Notes under the pieces: model-generated | The model's database searches: none | Told to the model about the DNA's origin: nothing | What the model saw: the letters and a program-made list of their open reading frames with translations, nothing else | Translations under genes and position numbers: made by a program | Source of the DNA: Amoebophrya sp. A120 | Taxonomy: Eukaryota; Sar; Dinophyceae; Syndiniales; Amoebophryaceae | DNA: 64,000 bases | Reading direction: 5' to 3' | NCBI GenBank assembly: GCA_905178155.1 | Contig: CAJINV010000004.1 | Coordinates: 4,396,518-4,460,517, forward strand | Part shown: in pieces, positions 1 through 10,939 of the stretch | Numbering within the stretch: the first letter of the stretch is position 1 | How the letters are laid out: each line of letters begins with the position of its first letter

Positions 1-2
1 AC

Positions 3-562
3 GTGAAGAGTGCGGTCCAGCTGAAAAAATACGTCGAAGAGAATCAAAGTTATCCTGTGCAAACGTATCGTACTCGTATTGCAATCATGCATTACAAATC
101 CCTTTCTTAAGCTAAATCTGCATTACAAATTTTATTTCTCATGCTGCAGAAATTTGTATTGCGTTTATACGAATACGATACTTTTGCAATGTATAAAAGT
201 CGGTATGGTACCACCCGCGTCGCGCACGCCGCACCACGAAAGGCCGGACGTACTTATTCATTTCATTTTATCCTGAGTAAAAACGTACCCACACCAGAGT
301 CAGGATGGGGATTTTGCAACACAAACCTAGGAGTTTTGTGAGTCACGCATGACAAGTTGCGTTCTGCAGTGTAGTGCAGGTTAGCAAGTGCAGCCGCATC
401 ACAGATTCATCGGCTCATCCTGTTCACAGCATCACAAATTCCAAAACACGATTGGAAATGGCTCTCATGGTGATGCGCATTACAAGTCTTCCTGTCTTTG
501 CACATCTGCATTACAACTCTGGTGTGGGTACGTTTTTACTCAGGATACATTTATTTGGTTGA
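3..562 (+). CDS. 3' end of an unrecognised gene, broken by two introners
   Basis: Only the last exons are in the window; the start lies upstream. Reading begins in frame 3 (V-K-S-A-V-Q-L-K-K-Y-V-E-E). Removing the elements at 51-195 and 269-547, each with one copy of its flanking 5-bp repeat, joins three exon pieces into one open frame ending at TGA 560-562. The visible tail is about 45 residues, basic and Thr/Arg-rich after the first junction, ending S-F-H-L-F-G. I recognise no domain. The frame agrees on both sides of both elements, which is the main support. The tail could also be non-coding read-through, since no conserved residues confirm it. Confidence 0.4.
51..195. mobile_element. Introner, family A (145 bp)
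   Basis: Starts TATCCTGTGCAAA and ends CTTTTGCAATGTATA. The ends are inverted repeats of the family A core (TGCAAAAGTATCGTACTCG). Flanked by perfect AAAGT direct repeats at 46-50 and 196-200. Contains internal GCATTACAAAT boxes. Removal keeps the surrounding frame. Confidence 0.85.
269..547. mobile_element. Introner, family C (279 bp)
   Basis: Inverted ends TATCCTGAGTAAAAACGTAC and its near-perfect reverse complement closing at 547. Perfect CATTT repeats at 264-268 and 548-552. The TIR core differs from families A and B (it includes CCCACACCAGAGT), but the internal GCATTACAAGT and GCATGACAAGT boxes are shared. Only copy seen here. Confidence 0.85.
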
Positions 563-1615
563 TCATGATGAAAGTCATACCTAGCAATGAATTGGGCCAG
601 TTCACGCGCAGTGGCGGTCTGCTCGTTCGGTGTGGGAGGTTGCTATGCCGTATCTTTTCTCGGCTGTGAGCGATGTGTCGCTTGTCTGTTGCGTATTGTA
701 TACCCCAGGCACCGGGTCGTGGGGGCATGATGCATGGCCGGGGTGATTGTAGTTTGCTAGCCGGACAGGAGATTTTCTTCCGCTATTGATCACGGGCTGG
801 GTTCCCGCGACTTCTTCCGCCGTCCTTTACTTAGGTTTGGTGGGCGGCGCCCGTCCAAATGGAAGTGTGCGACATGATGCGACTAGGTTGGATGTGGGGT
901 TTCGCGGTATCCTCTTGTGGAGGGTGGCTCCGTTAATGTGGATAGACCACGGCTGAACCCCCAGAGCCAGCCAAGCGGCTGGCGGGATTTTGCCTATGGC
1001 GCGCGCTCCGTTCAGTTTGGTTGCCGCATTCCGGGAGTGGGTATTATAGGGTTCTCCATGGGGGAGCCCTGGTTTTGTTTACGTCGTTTGCCGCTGATGC
1101 CCACCGTTTGGGAGCAAGGGCTGCTCGCCTGGTTGTTTGCTCGGGTACTCACATACACTGCTCCTGCTCGAGTAGCAGATGTTCGCGCTTCAAGCATTGG
1201 TCGGCGAGGTGTGGGCTACGTGCGCTCGGCGCGGCGTTTCAGGGGCCCGGAGATAACGAGGAGTAGGCGCTTTTGGAAGCGAGTTTGTTCTGCCACTGGG
1301 TATGCTGTGCGGGTTGGATTCGGTCGGTTGCCTGTCTTCCCTTGGGGGTAAGTGGGGCTGGGGCTGGCGCTGTTCCCCCCATTCAGCCACCGGAGGTGGG
1401 GTTCTGGGGGGTCTTGCCCAGGGGGCCAGGTGGTGGTGGAGTGGGCCGTTCTCCGCTACGGAAGCTAGGCCCGGCCTGCTTCGCCCAGCCCCTTCAGGTT
1501 CAGGCTCGATCCAACGGGCCGCTTGGGTGTTGGCTCACTCTGTCTGAATAACACTCGGAAGGAACGCAGCGAAATGATTTCTTTAGTTGATGATCATGAT
1601 GAAAGTCATACCTAG
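560..1615. repeat. 25-bp direct repeat bounding a 1-kb GC-rich block
   Basis: An identical 25-bp string starting TGATCATGATGAAAGTCA and ending CCTAG occurs at 560-584 and 1591-1615. The 1,006 bp between is GC-rich with long purine and G runs, unlike the AT-rich flanks. The left copy overlaps the stop codon of the upstream gene. This could be an insertion with a long target duplication or a segmental duplication scar. I found no gene inside. Confidence 0.6.
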
Positions 1616-1846
1616 AAGCAATAAATCCATCTTGATCGCTAGAAGCTGCAGGAGGTGAACCAATAATATCCACCACCATCTTCAATGGATGAGGTAATAA
1701 GAAATTGCATCAAAACTACTACAGCACTACCTTTGTTTTATTTTATGAATTTGTGATCAAGTTCTTGTCATGGCAGGAGCTATCCAATGTCCTCCACTTC
1801 AACTCGAGCAGGAGAGAAGTGTGGACGTAGCATGCAACAATAAATT
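563..1846. other. Intergenic region
   Basis: Short overlapping ORFs on both strands (the longest is 144 codons at 917-1351) show no conserved motif and look like products of the GC-rich composition. From 1616 to 1846 the sequence turns AT-rich and probably holds the leader of the next gene. No RNA gene was recognised. Confidence 0.5.
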
Positions 1847-4800
1847 ATGAAAACGATATATACAGGAACGCTCTGGATCGGCGGTCTCCCGGCGGATTTC
1901 GAGCCGGAGCCGTGGTTTCTGAAGCCGTTAAAGATGCGGCTGGAACGTATCCCACGAAAAAATTGTGTCACTGTGACGGTTTTGCAAGATCTGCATTACA
2001 AGTTTGTTACACATGACACAGAATATTTGCCATGCGCGCTTTTCAAGGGAAAACACGCTTGGGCATCCAATGTCTTCCAGGTGTAGCAAGACAGACACTT
2101 TGGTGCTTCATTTTCTGCATCACAAGTTCACAGTGAAGCAGTTTTTTCTTGCGATAGAGCAGTACGGAAAATTAGTGCCCCAGCCGGAGCCGGAGCTGAA
2201 GCCGGCATGGTGGGAAATCGACAGTCCAAAGAAAAACGAGAACCCCCCGTCTCCAGAAAAAGCAAAGGAACAAGAGGAGACTAACAAAAACGACACGACA
2301 GACGCGAAAAATGCAAATAAACCTGGTACTTCTCCTACCGGACAAGCTAGACAAGACGGTGGCGATGTTGAGAAGAAGAACACTGACGGAACAACTGCTG
2401 TTGAGCAAAAAGCAGCAGGAGACGAGTCAGCGGAAAACAAGAACAAAGATTCAGCGACAGCAACAGAAACAAATACCGAGAAGAAAAGCGACGAGCAGAA
2501 AGCAGACGGTGGAAATAAAGAAACTAGCAAGGACAACACTACGGCTGCAGAGGGTGAGGGCGCGAAGAAAGATGACGCCGGCGACGAAAATAAGGCCGAA
2601 AAGGCTGGAACTAGTCCAGCAAATAAAGTAGAAGGTGACAAAGCGAAGGAAAGCACGCAGGGGGCGGGGGCAGGCGAATCAAAGGACGAACAGCCGAAAA
2701 AGCCGCCACTTTATATTCATTACATCCCGAAAAAACACTGCGCATTCGGTATGTTATTTTTTGAAAATTATAAGAGTGCTGTTTACCGACGTTCTTTGCA
2801 CCATTGTTTAATTGGCTTGTAGCTCTTCACGTGAAAATTACAGAATCGATAATTTTTGTACATAAATAGTGCTCGTAGTGGTGGTGAGGCTATGTTTCAC
2901 TCTGAAAAGCTAAAGCGCCACTTCTCGGTGGAGTTCTTCATGCAAAGAAACACATAATTAGAAACAAATACTTAAAACACTTCCAGTGACCTTCGAGACC
3001 GTGCAGCAGGCTATCCAAGCGCGCAACCACTTGTACGCACTCCCGCTTCCCACCCACGTCGGCGACTCTTTATGCATCGCAAAAGTACAACTAATATCGC
3101 ACTAGTCGTATAATATTAATAAACTTGGATGCCTGCCTTGTCTTTCCCTTTTCGGCTAGTCAGCTTGGACCTCAGAGCACAGGAGAGAAAAAGGTACAGA
3201 GGCATAGCCGCAACGACATGCAGAGGCAGTGGGGATTCCACCAAGGTACTTCATTCGCCTCTTGAGTGTTCGCTTTCCTTGCGCAGCAGGAAGGGGGGCG
3301 CTCTGGCTATGTCGTCCCGAGCGTGGAAGGAGGACGTGAAAGCGGACTACGAGGAAGAGGAGCCTCGGCTTGCTAAATCTACACTGGATAGGTCTCCCGG
3401 TGCTGTGGTGTAAGTCTGGAAGCGCATGTTGGAATCGTTAAACTGCAGTGGAGGAGAAGCGGAGCAGCATCTTGACTTTCTCAAATTCCAATAAACAGGA
3501 GCTGATCTACTACTCTTTTATTACGGTTTATAGTCGTTCTAGTATAAAAAAAAAAAATATTAATAAACTTGGAGAAATTTTTGCATTTTTCCTTTTGGAG
3601 AAATTCAAATTTGTCAACGTCATGCGGTTGTACCAGCGGGTTTATACGACGTAATGTTGCGAGATGACCACTTTTGCAAAAATGCATACGATTTCCTGAA
3701 CATTGACTTTGTGGAGGAGGACGACGATGAAGACGACGGGGATGGTGTGGGCAGCACCGTGGGCGCGACTACGTCTGTCGCGGGCGACAGCATTATCTAC
3801 CTTCAACGAGGCCCCGGCAGCACCACGGGCGGGCACAGCGTGTCCCTCCGCCCCGGCCACAACGTGGCGCCCAGCAGTCGGGCGGAGGAACTACCCGCAC
3901 GTGGGGGTCACCGAGGCAGGAGCAGAAGTGCGAGAAGGTATATAATTTTCATTTATAAAGTGAAGATAAAGGAGTTGTGCTAGTAGTTCCTTGGAAGATG
4001 TTCTTGTGATCAAATGTTCCGTGCTTTATTTCCGACTTATGTTGAAAGATGATAGTTGAAAAGTTTTTGTTGGGCAGAGGAAGTAGAAGAGCTATAATCT
4101 TTTATCTCCGTTACCGTTTGATATTGAAACTCCAACTCGCCACAGACACGAGCGCAACAAGGAAGAGCATCGCGACAAGAAGGATCGCAAACACCGCGAC
4201 CGGAAGGAGGACGCCGAGAAAGAGCGACATGCGAAGGACAAAAAGAAGGACAAGGAGAAAGACAAGGAGGCGAAGGAGATATGCAATGGGCAAAACTATC
4301 GGTCACTAGTATAGATTGCATGACATTTTGCATTTCTGAAATACAAAAATGCAATTTCAATTTGTATATGCTGACTGGGGCTTGGCTAGCAAACTGTGTC
4401 ATGCATGATTGTATACAAATAGTACGACTACGTGTGTGATACTTTTGCCGCGGATAACAGAAAGAGAACAACAAATCCGGGAAAGAGACCGAGAAGGATC
4501 CCATATGAGAGTGCACAACTCCCCCTCCCCCCCTCCCCCTCATTTGTGATGCAAAAACCCAAATCCACATCTTGTCTGTAAGCACAGTGAGCATGACAAA
4601 TTTTGGAACCACAAACAGCACTACAATCCGTGTGTAGATTTGTCATGCGCAGGCTCCATTTGAGCTGGTGTCTGTATTGCTGCTCATACCATACAAATGA
4701 GGGGGAGGGAGAGTTGTGCAATCCCATATCCCACTCTGAGCCTGCACAAAATGGGCGAGTTCTGTTGCAAGGTGAAAGCGAACTACATCCAGGGCACGGG

Positions 4801-5957
4801 GAAGCTCCCGTTTGAGTCGAAAAAGCTCGAGATCGACCAGCGAACAAAGTTGGAGCACTTGATGGGCCACTACAACAAGAACGAGCGTTTATCCTGTGCA
4901 AAAGTATCGTACTCGTAGTAATTGCGTTTATGCATTACAAATCTCTTTCTCAAAGTAAATCAGCATTACAAATTTAATTTGTAATGCTGGGCTAATTTGT
5001 AATGCAATTTATACTAGTACGATGCTTTTGCATTGCATAGCGATTTGCGGTCTACAACATCCGCCCCAAGGAACGGGGCGACATCCCCAACTTTAACGAA
5101 TTGGTCACCTACTTCAGCGACAGGAAAAGGGTATACTTTTGATATAATTTTTCTTGAGAGTGTAGTTTTTCTTGTTCTTTTTTCGTATAACTATGCCTAA
5201 GTACGCAAAGTGCCCATCACCGTGCTGCATAAGGCTACCACGGACCACCATGCTACGCAACTCCTACCCGATGAAAACGTGTGCGCGTGTGCTTGCGGCG
5301 TCTTTACGTGCGGAAGCTGCAACTACAACTTCAGCGTTAAAAATTATTAAACACGCTCCTTCAGGTCGGTCTGGTCCAAGCGGCGAAGAACAGTTGTTAC
5401 CTGGTGCCCGGTATCAAAAGTAAAAATGTCTGGGTCTGGGAACTTGTGATGCTGGGTGGCGTTTCATGATGAGGCTACAAATGCTGGCTCAGCATGACAA
5501 GTTTCTGAGCTCCTAGGTGTTGCCTATTCTGCATGACAAACTGCGCTTCTGCACCACAGAAAAACGGAGCTCTTGGGTAACGTGCATGACAGATTTAAGA
5601 GTCATGCCAGACAAGCATGACAAACATGAACTCTTCCAGACCCAGACATTTTTGCATTTTATAGCCGGGAAAAAGGAGGGTTTTCTCGACGAGTTACCCT
5701 TCCTGAACGAGGTTTCACGGGGTGACGAGGTGAAAGACGGGTTTATCCTGATCATGATCCCCGCCCTGTCCGCTGCCGACAAGGAAAAGAAAAAGCAGCA
5801 ACCAGCGACAGGAGCGACGCAACCCGCGACCGCGAATGGAACGTCTGCCGCAGCTGGAGCCGCGCCAGCGGCAGCGGAGGGGCAGCACCAGGCAGCAGCG
5901 AATGACTCGTTGAAAAACATCAAAGGAGAGGCCGCACCTTCCAAGAAGGCCTCGTAG
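1847..5957 (+). CDS. SPEN-like RNA-binding protein (split RRM, RS/KE-rich linker, SPOC-like domain)
   Basis: Probably a nuclear RNA-processing or transcription factor. The start at 1847 opens M-K-T-I-Y-T-G. RNP2-like LWIGGLP follows, then helix residues to QYGKL, then about 160 residues of low-complexity Lys/Glu/Asp/Ala/Thr sequence inside the RRM. The fold resumes with YIHYIPKKHCAFVTFET (RNP1) and strand FLNIDFVEE. An acidic/RSRSAR and KDKEKDK linker follows. The C-terminal block from MGEFCCKVKANYIQG through NSCYLVPG to FILIMIPAL has the order and spacing of a SPOC domain; that call rests on pattern only. Exons: 1847-1947, 2162-2748, 2987-3070, 3694-3937, 4146-4279, 4462-4503, 4734-4889, 5046 to about 5130, about 5209-5278, 5365-5411, 5669-5957 (about 614 residues). 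Conventional GT-AG introns: 2749-2986, 3938-4145, 5279-5364. Six introners interrupt it. The junction near 5130-5209 fits GT-AG poorly. Confidence 0.7.
1948..2156. mobile_element. Introner, family D (209 bp), imperfect
   Basis: Ends TATCCCACGAAAAAATTGTG and, as reverse complement of the right end, TATCGCAAGAAAAAACTG: an imperfect inverted repeat that includes CACTGTGA. Flanks GAACG and GAGCA match 3/5. It splits the RRM first helix (L-E-Q-Y-G) and its removal restores the frame. Internal GCATTACAAGTTT and GCATCACAAGTTC boxes are present. Confidence 0.7.
2749..2986 (+). other. Conventional GT-AG intron inside RNP1
   Basis: Donor GTATGTTATT and acceptor CACTTCCAG. Splicing joins HCAF to VTFET, completing RNP1. 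No inverted ends or target duplication. It is a useful contrast to the introners in the same gene. Confidence 0.8.
3071..3688. mobile_element. Long, composite family-A-like introner (618 bp)
   Basis: Left end TATGCATCGCAAAAGTACAA and right end ACTTTTGCAAAAATGCATA are family-A-like. Flanks CTCTT and CGATT match 3/5. Removing it joins the RRM to its fourth strand (F-L-N-I-D-F-V-E-E), a strong reason to accept it. It is four times the usual length: an AT-rich string (ATATTAATAAACTTGGA) occurs near 3115 and near 3557, so about 440 bp may be a nested insertion. Small ORFs inside are not supported as genes. Confidence 0.6.
4280..4456. mobile_element. Introner, degenerate family A (177 bp)
   Basis: Starts TATGCAATGGGCAAAACTAT and ends GTGTGATACTTTTGCCGCGGATA. 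Flanks GGAGA and ACAGA match 3/5. Lies in the Lys/Glu linker; its removal keeps K-E-A-K-E followed by E-N-N-K-S-G in frame. Confidence 0.7.
4504..4728. mobile_element. Introner, family E (225 bp), C-rich TIR
   Basis: Left arm TATGAGAGTGCACAACTCCC runs into CCCCCTCCCCCTCATTTG; the right arm is its reverse complement, ending CCCATA. Perfect TCCCA repeats at 4499-4503 and 4729-4733. Internal TTTGTGATGC, GCATGACAAAT and TTTGTCATGC boxes are shared with other families. Confidence 0.85.
4890..5040. mobile_element. Introner, family A (151 bp)
   Basis: Starts TATCCTGTGCAAAAGTATCG and ends CTTTTGCATTGCATA. Flanks GCGTT and GCGAT match 4/5. It interrupts the SPOC-like block between N-K-N-E-R and F-A-V-Y-N-I-R. 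Internal GCATTACAAAT and TTTGTAATGC boxes. Confidence 0.85.
5412..5663. mobile_element. Introner, family B (252 bp)
   Basis: Starts TATCAAAAGTAAAAATGTCTG and ends CAGACATTTTTGCATTTTATA. Flanks CCCGG and GCCGG match 4/5. It interrupts L-V-P-G/K-K-E-G in the SPOC-like block. Confidence 0.85.
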
Positions 5958-7605
5958 GTGGAAGAAGTGTCGATTTTATCCAGAATCTCCTCCTTTTCAA
6001 GTATAACACTTAACACATCACACAGTAGTAATCGGCGTGTACACGACGACTCGTGTACATGTCTCGATAGCTCATTCTCACGCAAAATGTAATTCATTTT
6101 TTTTTTCTTCTAGTAGCCTCTTTTATTTTGACCATCGCTACTAGAAGGAGCTAAAGCTACGATCATCGTAGGAACAAACTACGACTTACTAGTTGTAAAG
6201 CAATACGTGCTAGTGACCTCCTACACTAGTACCTTTGCCGCGACCCCAGCAAAGCCAAGCTCAATAATTTTGAGCGAACATCAGCAGTGGTGGCCTTTTT
6301 TTTGGAAACGGCTCCCGTCGGCGATAAGAAATACTGGGTCTCGTGGATGCTGTCAAGAAGATCTGCTACTTCTACCGACGGGGTTCTCAGAGTATCGATA
6401 AGAAGCAAGTCGGACGATAGCGACTCTGTACGTAAAGCTAAAGGTCGAAACAGCTCGTGCTATAATCAACTACAACATCCGTGATGAGGTAGAGAATAGA
6501 ATAACGATGTTTCATCACGCGACTGGAGGGTCGTGAGCCGATAATTTGTATCACCATCACCACGACATCGATCACTGGCATTGGCTTCGCAACCGGACGT
6601 TTCTGTTTGTCGTCCGCAAGGTGGTGGACGAGCGACAGCTAGAACAAGACACTAAGCCTTTGGCCTTCGCTTTTGAGTATTTGTTTTCAACAAGCGCCGC
6701 AGGAGCTTCATTTTCATTAGAGGGATCATGGTGTGTTTTGTACGCGTATCATCAAATTGGAGCTGAATATCATGAGTATCACATGTATTTTTAAGCCAAG
6801 CTGCCAAAAATTGTCAAACAAGCTTAGTCTGCGGAAGAGTCACATCTTCAAATCTTCGTGTGGCCGAGAAGATGCCACCACGGCGGTTCCCGGTTTGTGG
6901 TGTGGCACTTCGATGCCTGGAGATCATGTCCGAGCCACGGCCTGTGTTCATTCTTCGCGGCGCTGATTTCGAAGTATTCAGATTCGGTCTCGCTTTTGCT
7001 TACTACTTTTTTACGTTCCTTGCGCATAAAAATTCGAGATAGAAAATTTGAACCTCCTTGTACGAAAGAAGACGAAGAGAGATGACTCAGCAACGAGATT
7101 GCAAAAAAGCAAAACGTGTGTTGACAAACCGGAAGATGAGAAAATGAGTAGAAGTAGTAGAACCAAGTCGTACAAAAATGAGTCGCACGATTTTGCGCAA
7201 AGTAGTAACTTGAAGTGACACAATATTAGATATTCAAGCCGGATGAATGTTGATGGTTTTGACTTGATTTCTTGTTTGCCAACAAGGACCACCATCACAC
7301 ACATTTTTTTTTTCCTTTTGAGTCACTTAGGAATCGCAAGATGCAGAAAAGTCAAAACAAAAAGAAGTTTGTTTTGCAAGATTAGAAAGTATGGTATAGA
7401 CGACCAGGATGGACGACGTGGTTGCCGTCTGATAGCAAGAAGCAGTTTATTTTGTACGCCTTCGCGTATATAGGTAAATACAAATAGCGGGCGAGTTACT
7501 AATAGGTACGTCGAGTTTTGTTTTTGCTTTTATTTGCTAGTCGAAGTAGGCAACATAGCCTTTACCATCATAAGTATTTGGATTTGATCAACAACAATCA
7601 ACAGA
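5958..7605. other. Intergenic region
   Basis: About 1.65 kb of AT-rich sequence between the SPEN-like gene and FEN1. ORFs are short and without motifs (longest 97 codons, minus strand). No introner ends, no tRNA-like cloverleaf and no repeat array were noticed. The last 100 bp probably hold the FEN1 leader. Confidence 0.5.
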
Positions 7606-10442
7606 ATGGGAATTAAGGGGCTGATTCCGTTCATTCGCGAGAATGCGCCGAAGGCGGTGACAGTGGATGTGAAGCAAGCAAACTACAACGGCCGGGTAAT
7701 TGTTGAGGCTCCGGATCATGAGGGCCAAATGTCGGAAAAAAGACTACAAAAATTTGCAAACTTCTTTTTTTCCCATGGCGAGGAACGCCACACACCGTGG
7801 CGCGTTGTGCTCCCTGGCTTCAAGTCATGCGTGGGCTATTTTTCCAGTTTGCTTCGCGATTCACTTCATATTTTAAGCGCTTTGCTGAAGTTCGCGGGCT
7901 TCCTCTCATCCCGATTGGAGGTTGTGTGGTGGGCGCAGTTAGTTTTCTATTCCGTTTGCCGGATCGACAACACCATCGACCCTGTGATCATATACAAGGC
8001 GCTTTCCGGTTTTTCCGGTTTGCCTTGTTGCTCCTTTTAAATTTACCAAAAAAAGTTCCCAACTTCATACCCTTTCAAAAAGTTTCCGTAAACACGAGCG
8101 GAGTCGGAAAGATTTTGCGAATGTTTCCGAGAGTTTTCGTTCTCTTTTTTTTCTCTTTTCATTTTTTTTTTCGCGAAAATCGATTTTTGTCATTTTTTGA
8201 ATTTGGGTCTTTTTGCTCCATCGAACGCGTCATAGCATGCGTGTTCGAAGTAGGCGGCTTCAAAACCGCGTGGGCTTCTCGTTTCTTTCTAGCCTAGTAA
8301 AGTTTTCTTGTGGGTTTTTGCAATGTTTCTGCAATGACACAAGACCACACCTGGGCGGGACGTTTCCTTTTCGCTTTGCCATGCGCTTTCTTCCAAGTTG
8401 TTTTTTTGGCCGCTCTCCTATTGGGTGGCGGCCTTGTAAATATTTCGGTCTTTTTTCCAAGGCAGTCATAATCAGGCCTCGGCGCTTCAATAATTGCCAT
8501 CGACGCGTCCACCTGCCTGTACCAGTTTATGGTGGCCATTCGGACGGGCACGGGAGAAAACTACTCCAACTTAACGAATGACCGCGGGGAAACGACGTCC
8601 CACTTATCGGGATTTCTGAACCGTACCTTGAAGCTCCTCGAGGCCGGCGCGAAGCCCGTGTACGTGTTCGACGGGAAAGCGCCAAGTACTAGTTGTTCTA
8701 CCAGCGATTTTGTTCTGTAGTTACATAACATAGTTTATTTCGCATCGTATAGAAGATGAAAAGCCCCCCGCGAAAATATTAAAACTTGAACTTTTTTTAC
8801 ACTATCCAGGCTTGAAGTCCGGCGAGCTGGCGAACCGAAAAGCGCGCAAGCAGCAGGCACTGGAGGACTATGAAAAGGCCAAGGACGAGGGTGACGCGGA
8901 CAAAATGCAGAAAATGGCGGACCGAAGCGTTACCGTGACAAGAGAAATGCAGGAACAGACGAAGAAGCTTCTGCGGCTCATGGCAATTCCAGTCATAGAA
9001 GCACCCTGCGAGGCGGAAGCGACGTGCGCGCATTTCAGCAAGACAGGTACTATTTTCAGCAACATCATGAAGTGTTAATATCAAAACAACTTGTGGGTGT
9101 TTATTATGCATGTACCGAATAAACGCACGATCGATGCACGCATGCGCACCTCCATCCTAGAAGGACGGCCGAGATGAAAGTTGTCAAAATCTTCATTTTC
9201 AAAACATCCTGATATATATTCCGCCCGAGACCACCAAATCAATTAATATCACAGGTGCCGCTTACGCTGCCGCGACGGAGGATGCAGATGCACTCTGTTT
9301 CGGCGCGAAAAAGCTGATAAGAAACCTCTTCACAACGGACGCGAAGAAGCGGCCGACCCTGGAAGTGGATCTGCAGCGTGTGTTGGAACAGCTCGACATC
9401 GACATGAACAAATTCGTGGACTTCTGCATATTGAGCGGTACTATTTCTACGTATTGTTTCTACTTCTCGTCGAAGTCGTGCTTTTGGTTCGTGGTCTGTA
9501 CTCCACTGGAATAAATCGCATTGATACAGCCCGATATTGATACCGGTCTCGACTACTAGCAAGCAGTAGCACCACCGCGCTACGCTTAATGTTCCACAGA
9601 CAACTAGGGAGTTTGAACTTCATTATTCATATCGTGATCCCAGGTTGCGACTACACGGACACGATTCAGAAGGTGGGCAGCATAACGGCGTTCCAACTGA
9701 TCAAGCAACACGGCAGCATCGAGACGGCCTTGGCCTCGGGCATCGACAAGAGCCGGGTGCCGGAAAACTTTCCGTTCCAAGAGGCACGGGACCTGTTTTT
9801 CAAGCACGAGGTCACGGACGTGAACGAGATAGACCCTGCGACAGGAAAGAAAAAATGCGACTTCACGGCCTACTACGCCGCAAAACCAAAACCGGACACG
9901 GAAGGTACAGATTTCTGAGAAAGATGGTGGAAGGTAAATGTAAAGATGGTGGACAAGGGATGCTCCTCCTGCAATCTTCTCGGAATTTGCCGCAACAGAA
10001 AATAAGTCCATCAAGCTGTGTAAGTACTTGCAACTCAAAGCATACACACATCTTGAAGTGCGGCTAACTTCTGATATAAAAATCAGGTTTAAAGAAGCTG
10101 ATGATCGAGGAAAACCAATTCGCCGACGAGAGAATAACGAAGTCCATCGAGAGGCTGCAAAAGCTGCTCGGTCAGGGCACGCAGCTGGCGTTTGAGAGCT
10201 TCTTCACCTTCCAGGCGCCCGCCATCGCGGCCAAGGACAAGTTTGACCCCTTCAAAAAGAAGGACGGGAAGAAGCGCGCGAACCACCTCGGCGCGCTCGG
10301 GAAGGCCGCCGGGGCGAATCCCGCAAAGAAGAGGAAAGGCGCGCTCACCGCAGACAAGCTTGAGGCGGCGGGCGAAAACAAGGAAAACGCCGGCGCGGGG
10401 AGCAGTAACGCGCTACCCAGTGGTCTGTTCAAGGACAACTGA
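7606..10442 (+). CDS. FEN1: Flap endonuclease 1
   Basis: Structure-specific nuclease that removes 5' flaps in Okazaki-fragment maturation and long-patch base excision repair, in the nucleus. Starts [18 protein letters not shown], typical of FEN1. Seven exons: 7606-7701, 8496-8685, 8810-9046, 9255-9437, 9644-9904, 9999-10019, 10087-10442, giving 447 residues with a Lys-rich tail. Metal-binding acidic residues are all visible: [25 protein letters not shown] and SGCDYTD. A PCNA-binding PIP box (QLAFESFF) follows the nuclease core. Introns 2-6 are GT-AG with GTACT/GTACA/GTAAG donors; exon 6 is only 21 nt. Intron 1 lies between direct TAATT repeats and looks like an old, long introner. Confidence 0.95.
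7702..8490. mobile_element. Long candidate introner forming FEN1 intron 1 (789 bp)
   Basis: Lies between TAATT at 7697-7701 and TAATT at 8491-8495. The left end GTTGAGGCTCCGGATCATGA resembles the reverse complement of the right end (ATTGAAGCGCCGAGG then CCTGATTATGA), and both continue into GGAAAAAAGAC. Exact removal gives G-R-V-I-A-I-D-A-S, as in FEN1 proteins. Canonical GT-AG boundaries do not fit. It lacks TAT/ATA ends, so family membership is uncertain. Confidence 0.5.
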
Positions 10443-10939
10443 GACCATATACTTTACGGGAGGAGTCATAAACTCCTCCTGGCGTGCGGTTTAGGTTTCG
10501 CGAGCAAGAATCTGCGCTGGTCGTGGTTCCTGACCTGCAGCTGAACTCCAATCGTACTTAGCCGCTCGCCCAGTGGTCCTTTTGATTTCTAGTATAATCC
10601 CTCGAACTCTATTTGAAGTTGCTTTCCCCCTCCTTCGCAGAACTTCTTATCCTCTCCACAAACGATTGGGACAAGAACTCTCCTCAACAGCGCAATGAGT
10701 TTGAGTATTGAAAAAGCGACAACAAGCATTGCCTTTGCTGGTTGTTACTTCAAGGCTGGTGGCAGAATGACGAGCCAGCTGCGCACGACCCTCTATCATG
10801 TGTGCTAGTACAGTACACCCATTTGTTGTTCAAGTTCATGTAGTTGTTCAAGAGCGATGGGTTAATGCCAGCGTTGATGTGGAAGCAGGAACGTGAGTCC
10901 CCCGGACGCTTTAAGGAGGGGGGGGGCGCCCCGCCGGCC
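10443..10939. other. Intergenic region downstream of FEN1
   Basis: About 500 bp, mixed composition, no convincing ORF or repeat. The GC content rises sharply at the right end where the satellite begins. Confidence 0.5.

Noticed and set aside
2120-2656. 178-codon minus-strand ORF
   Set aside because: It is the complement of the Lys/Glu/Thr-rich insertion of the SPEN-like gene and shows only Ser/Phe/Ala bias.
3103-3105. TAG as the end of the RRM gene and 3654 as the start of a separate gene
   Set aside because: Removing 3071-3688 joins the RRM to its fourth strand in frame and both ends look like family A; the two-gene reading leaves the RRM incomplete.
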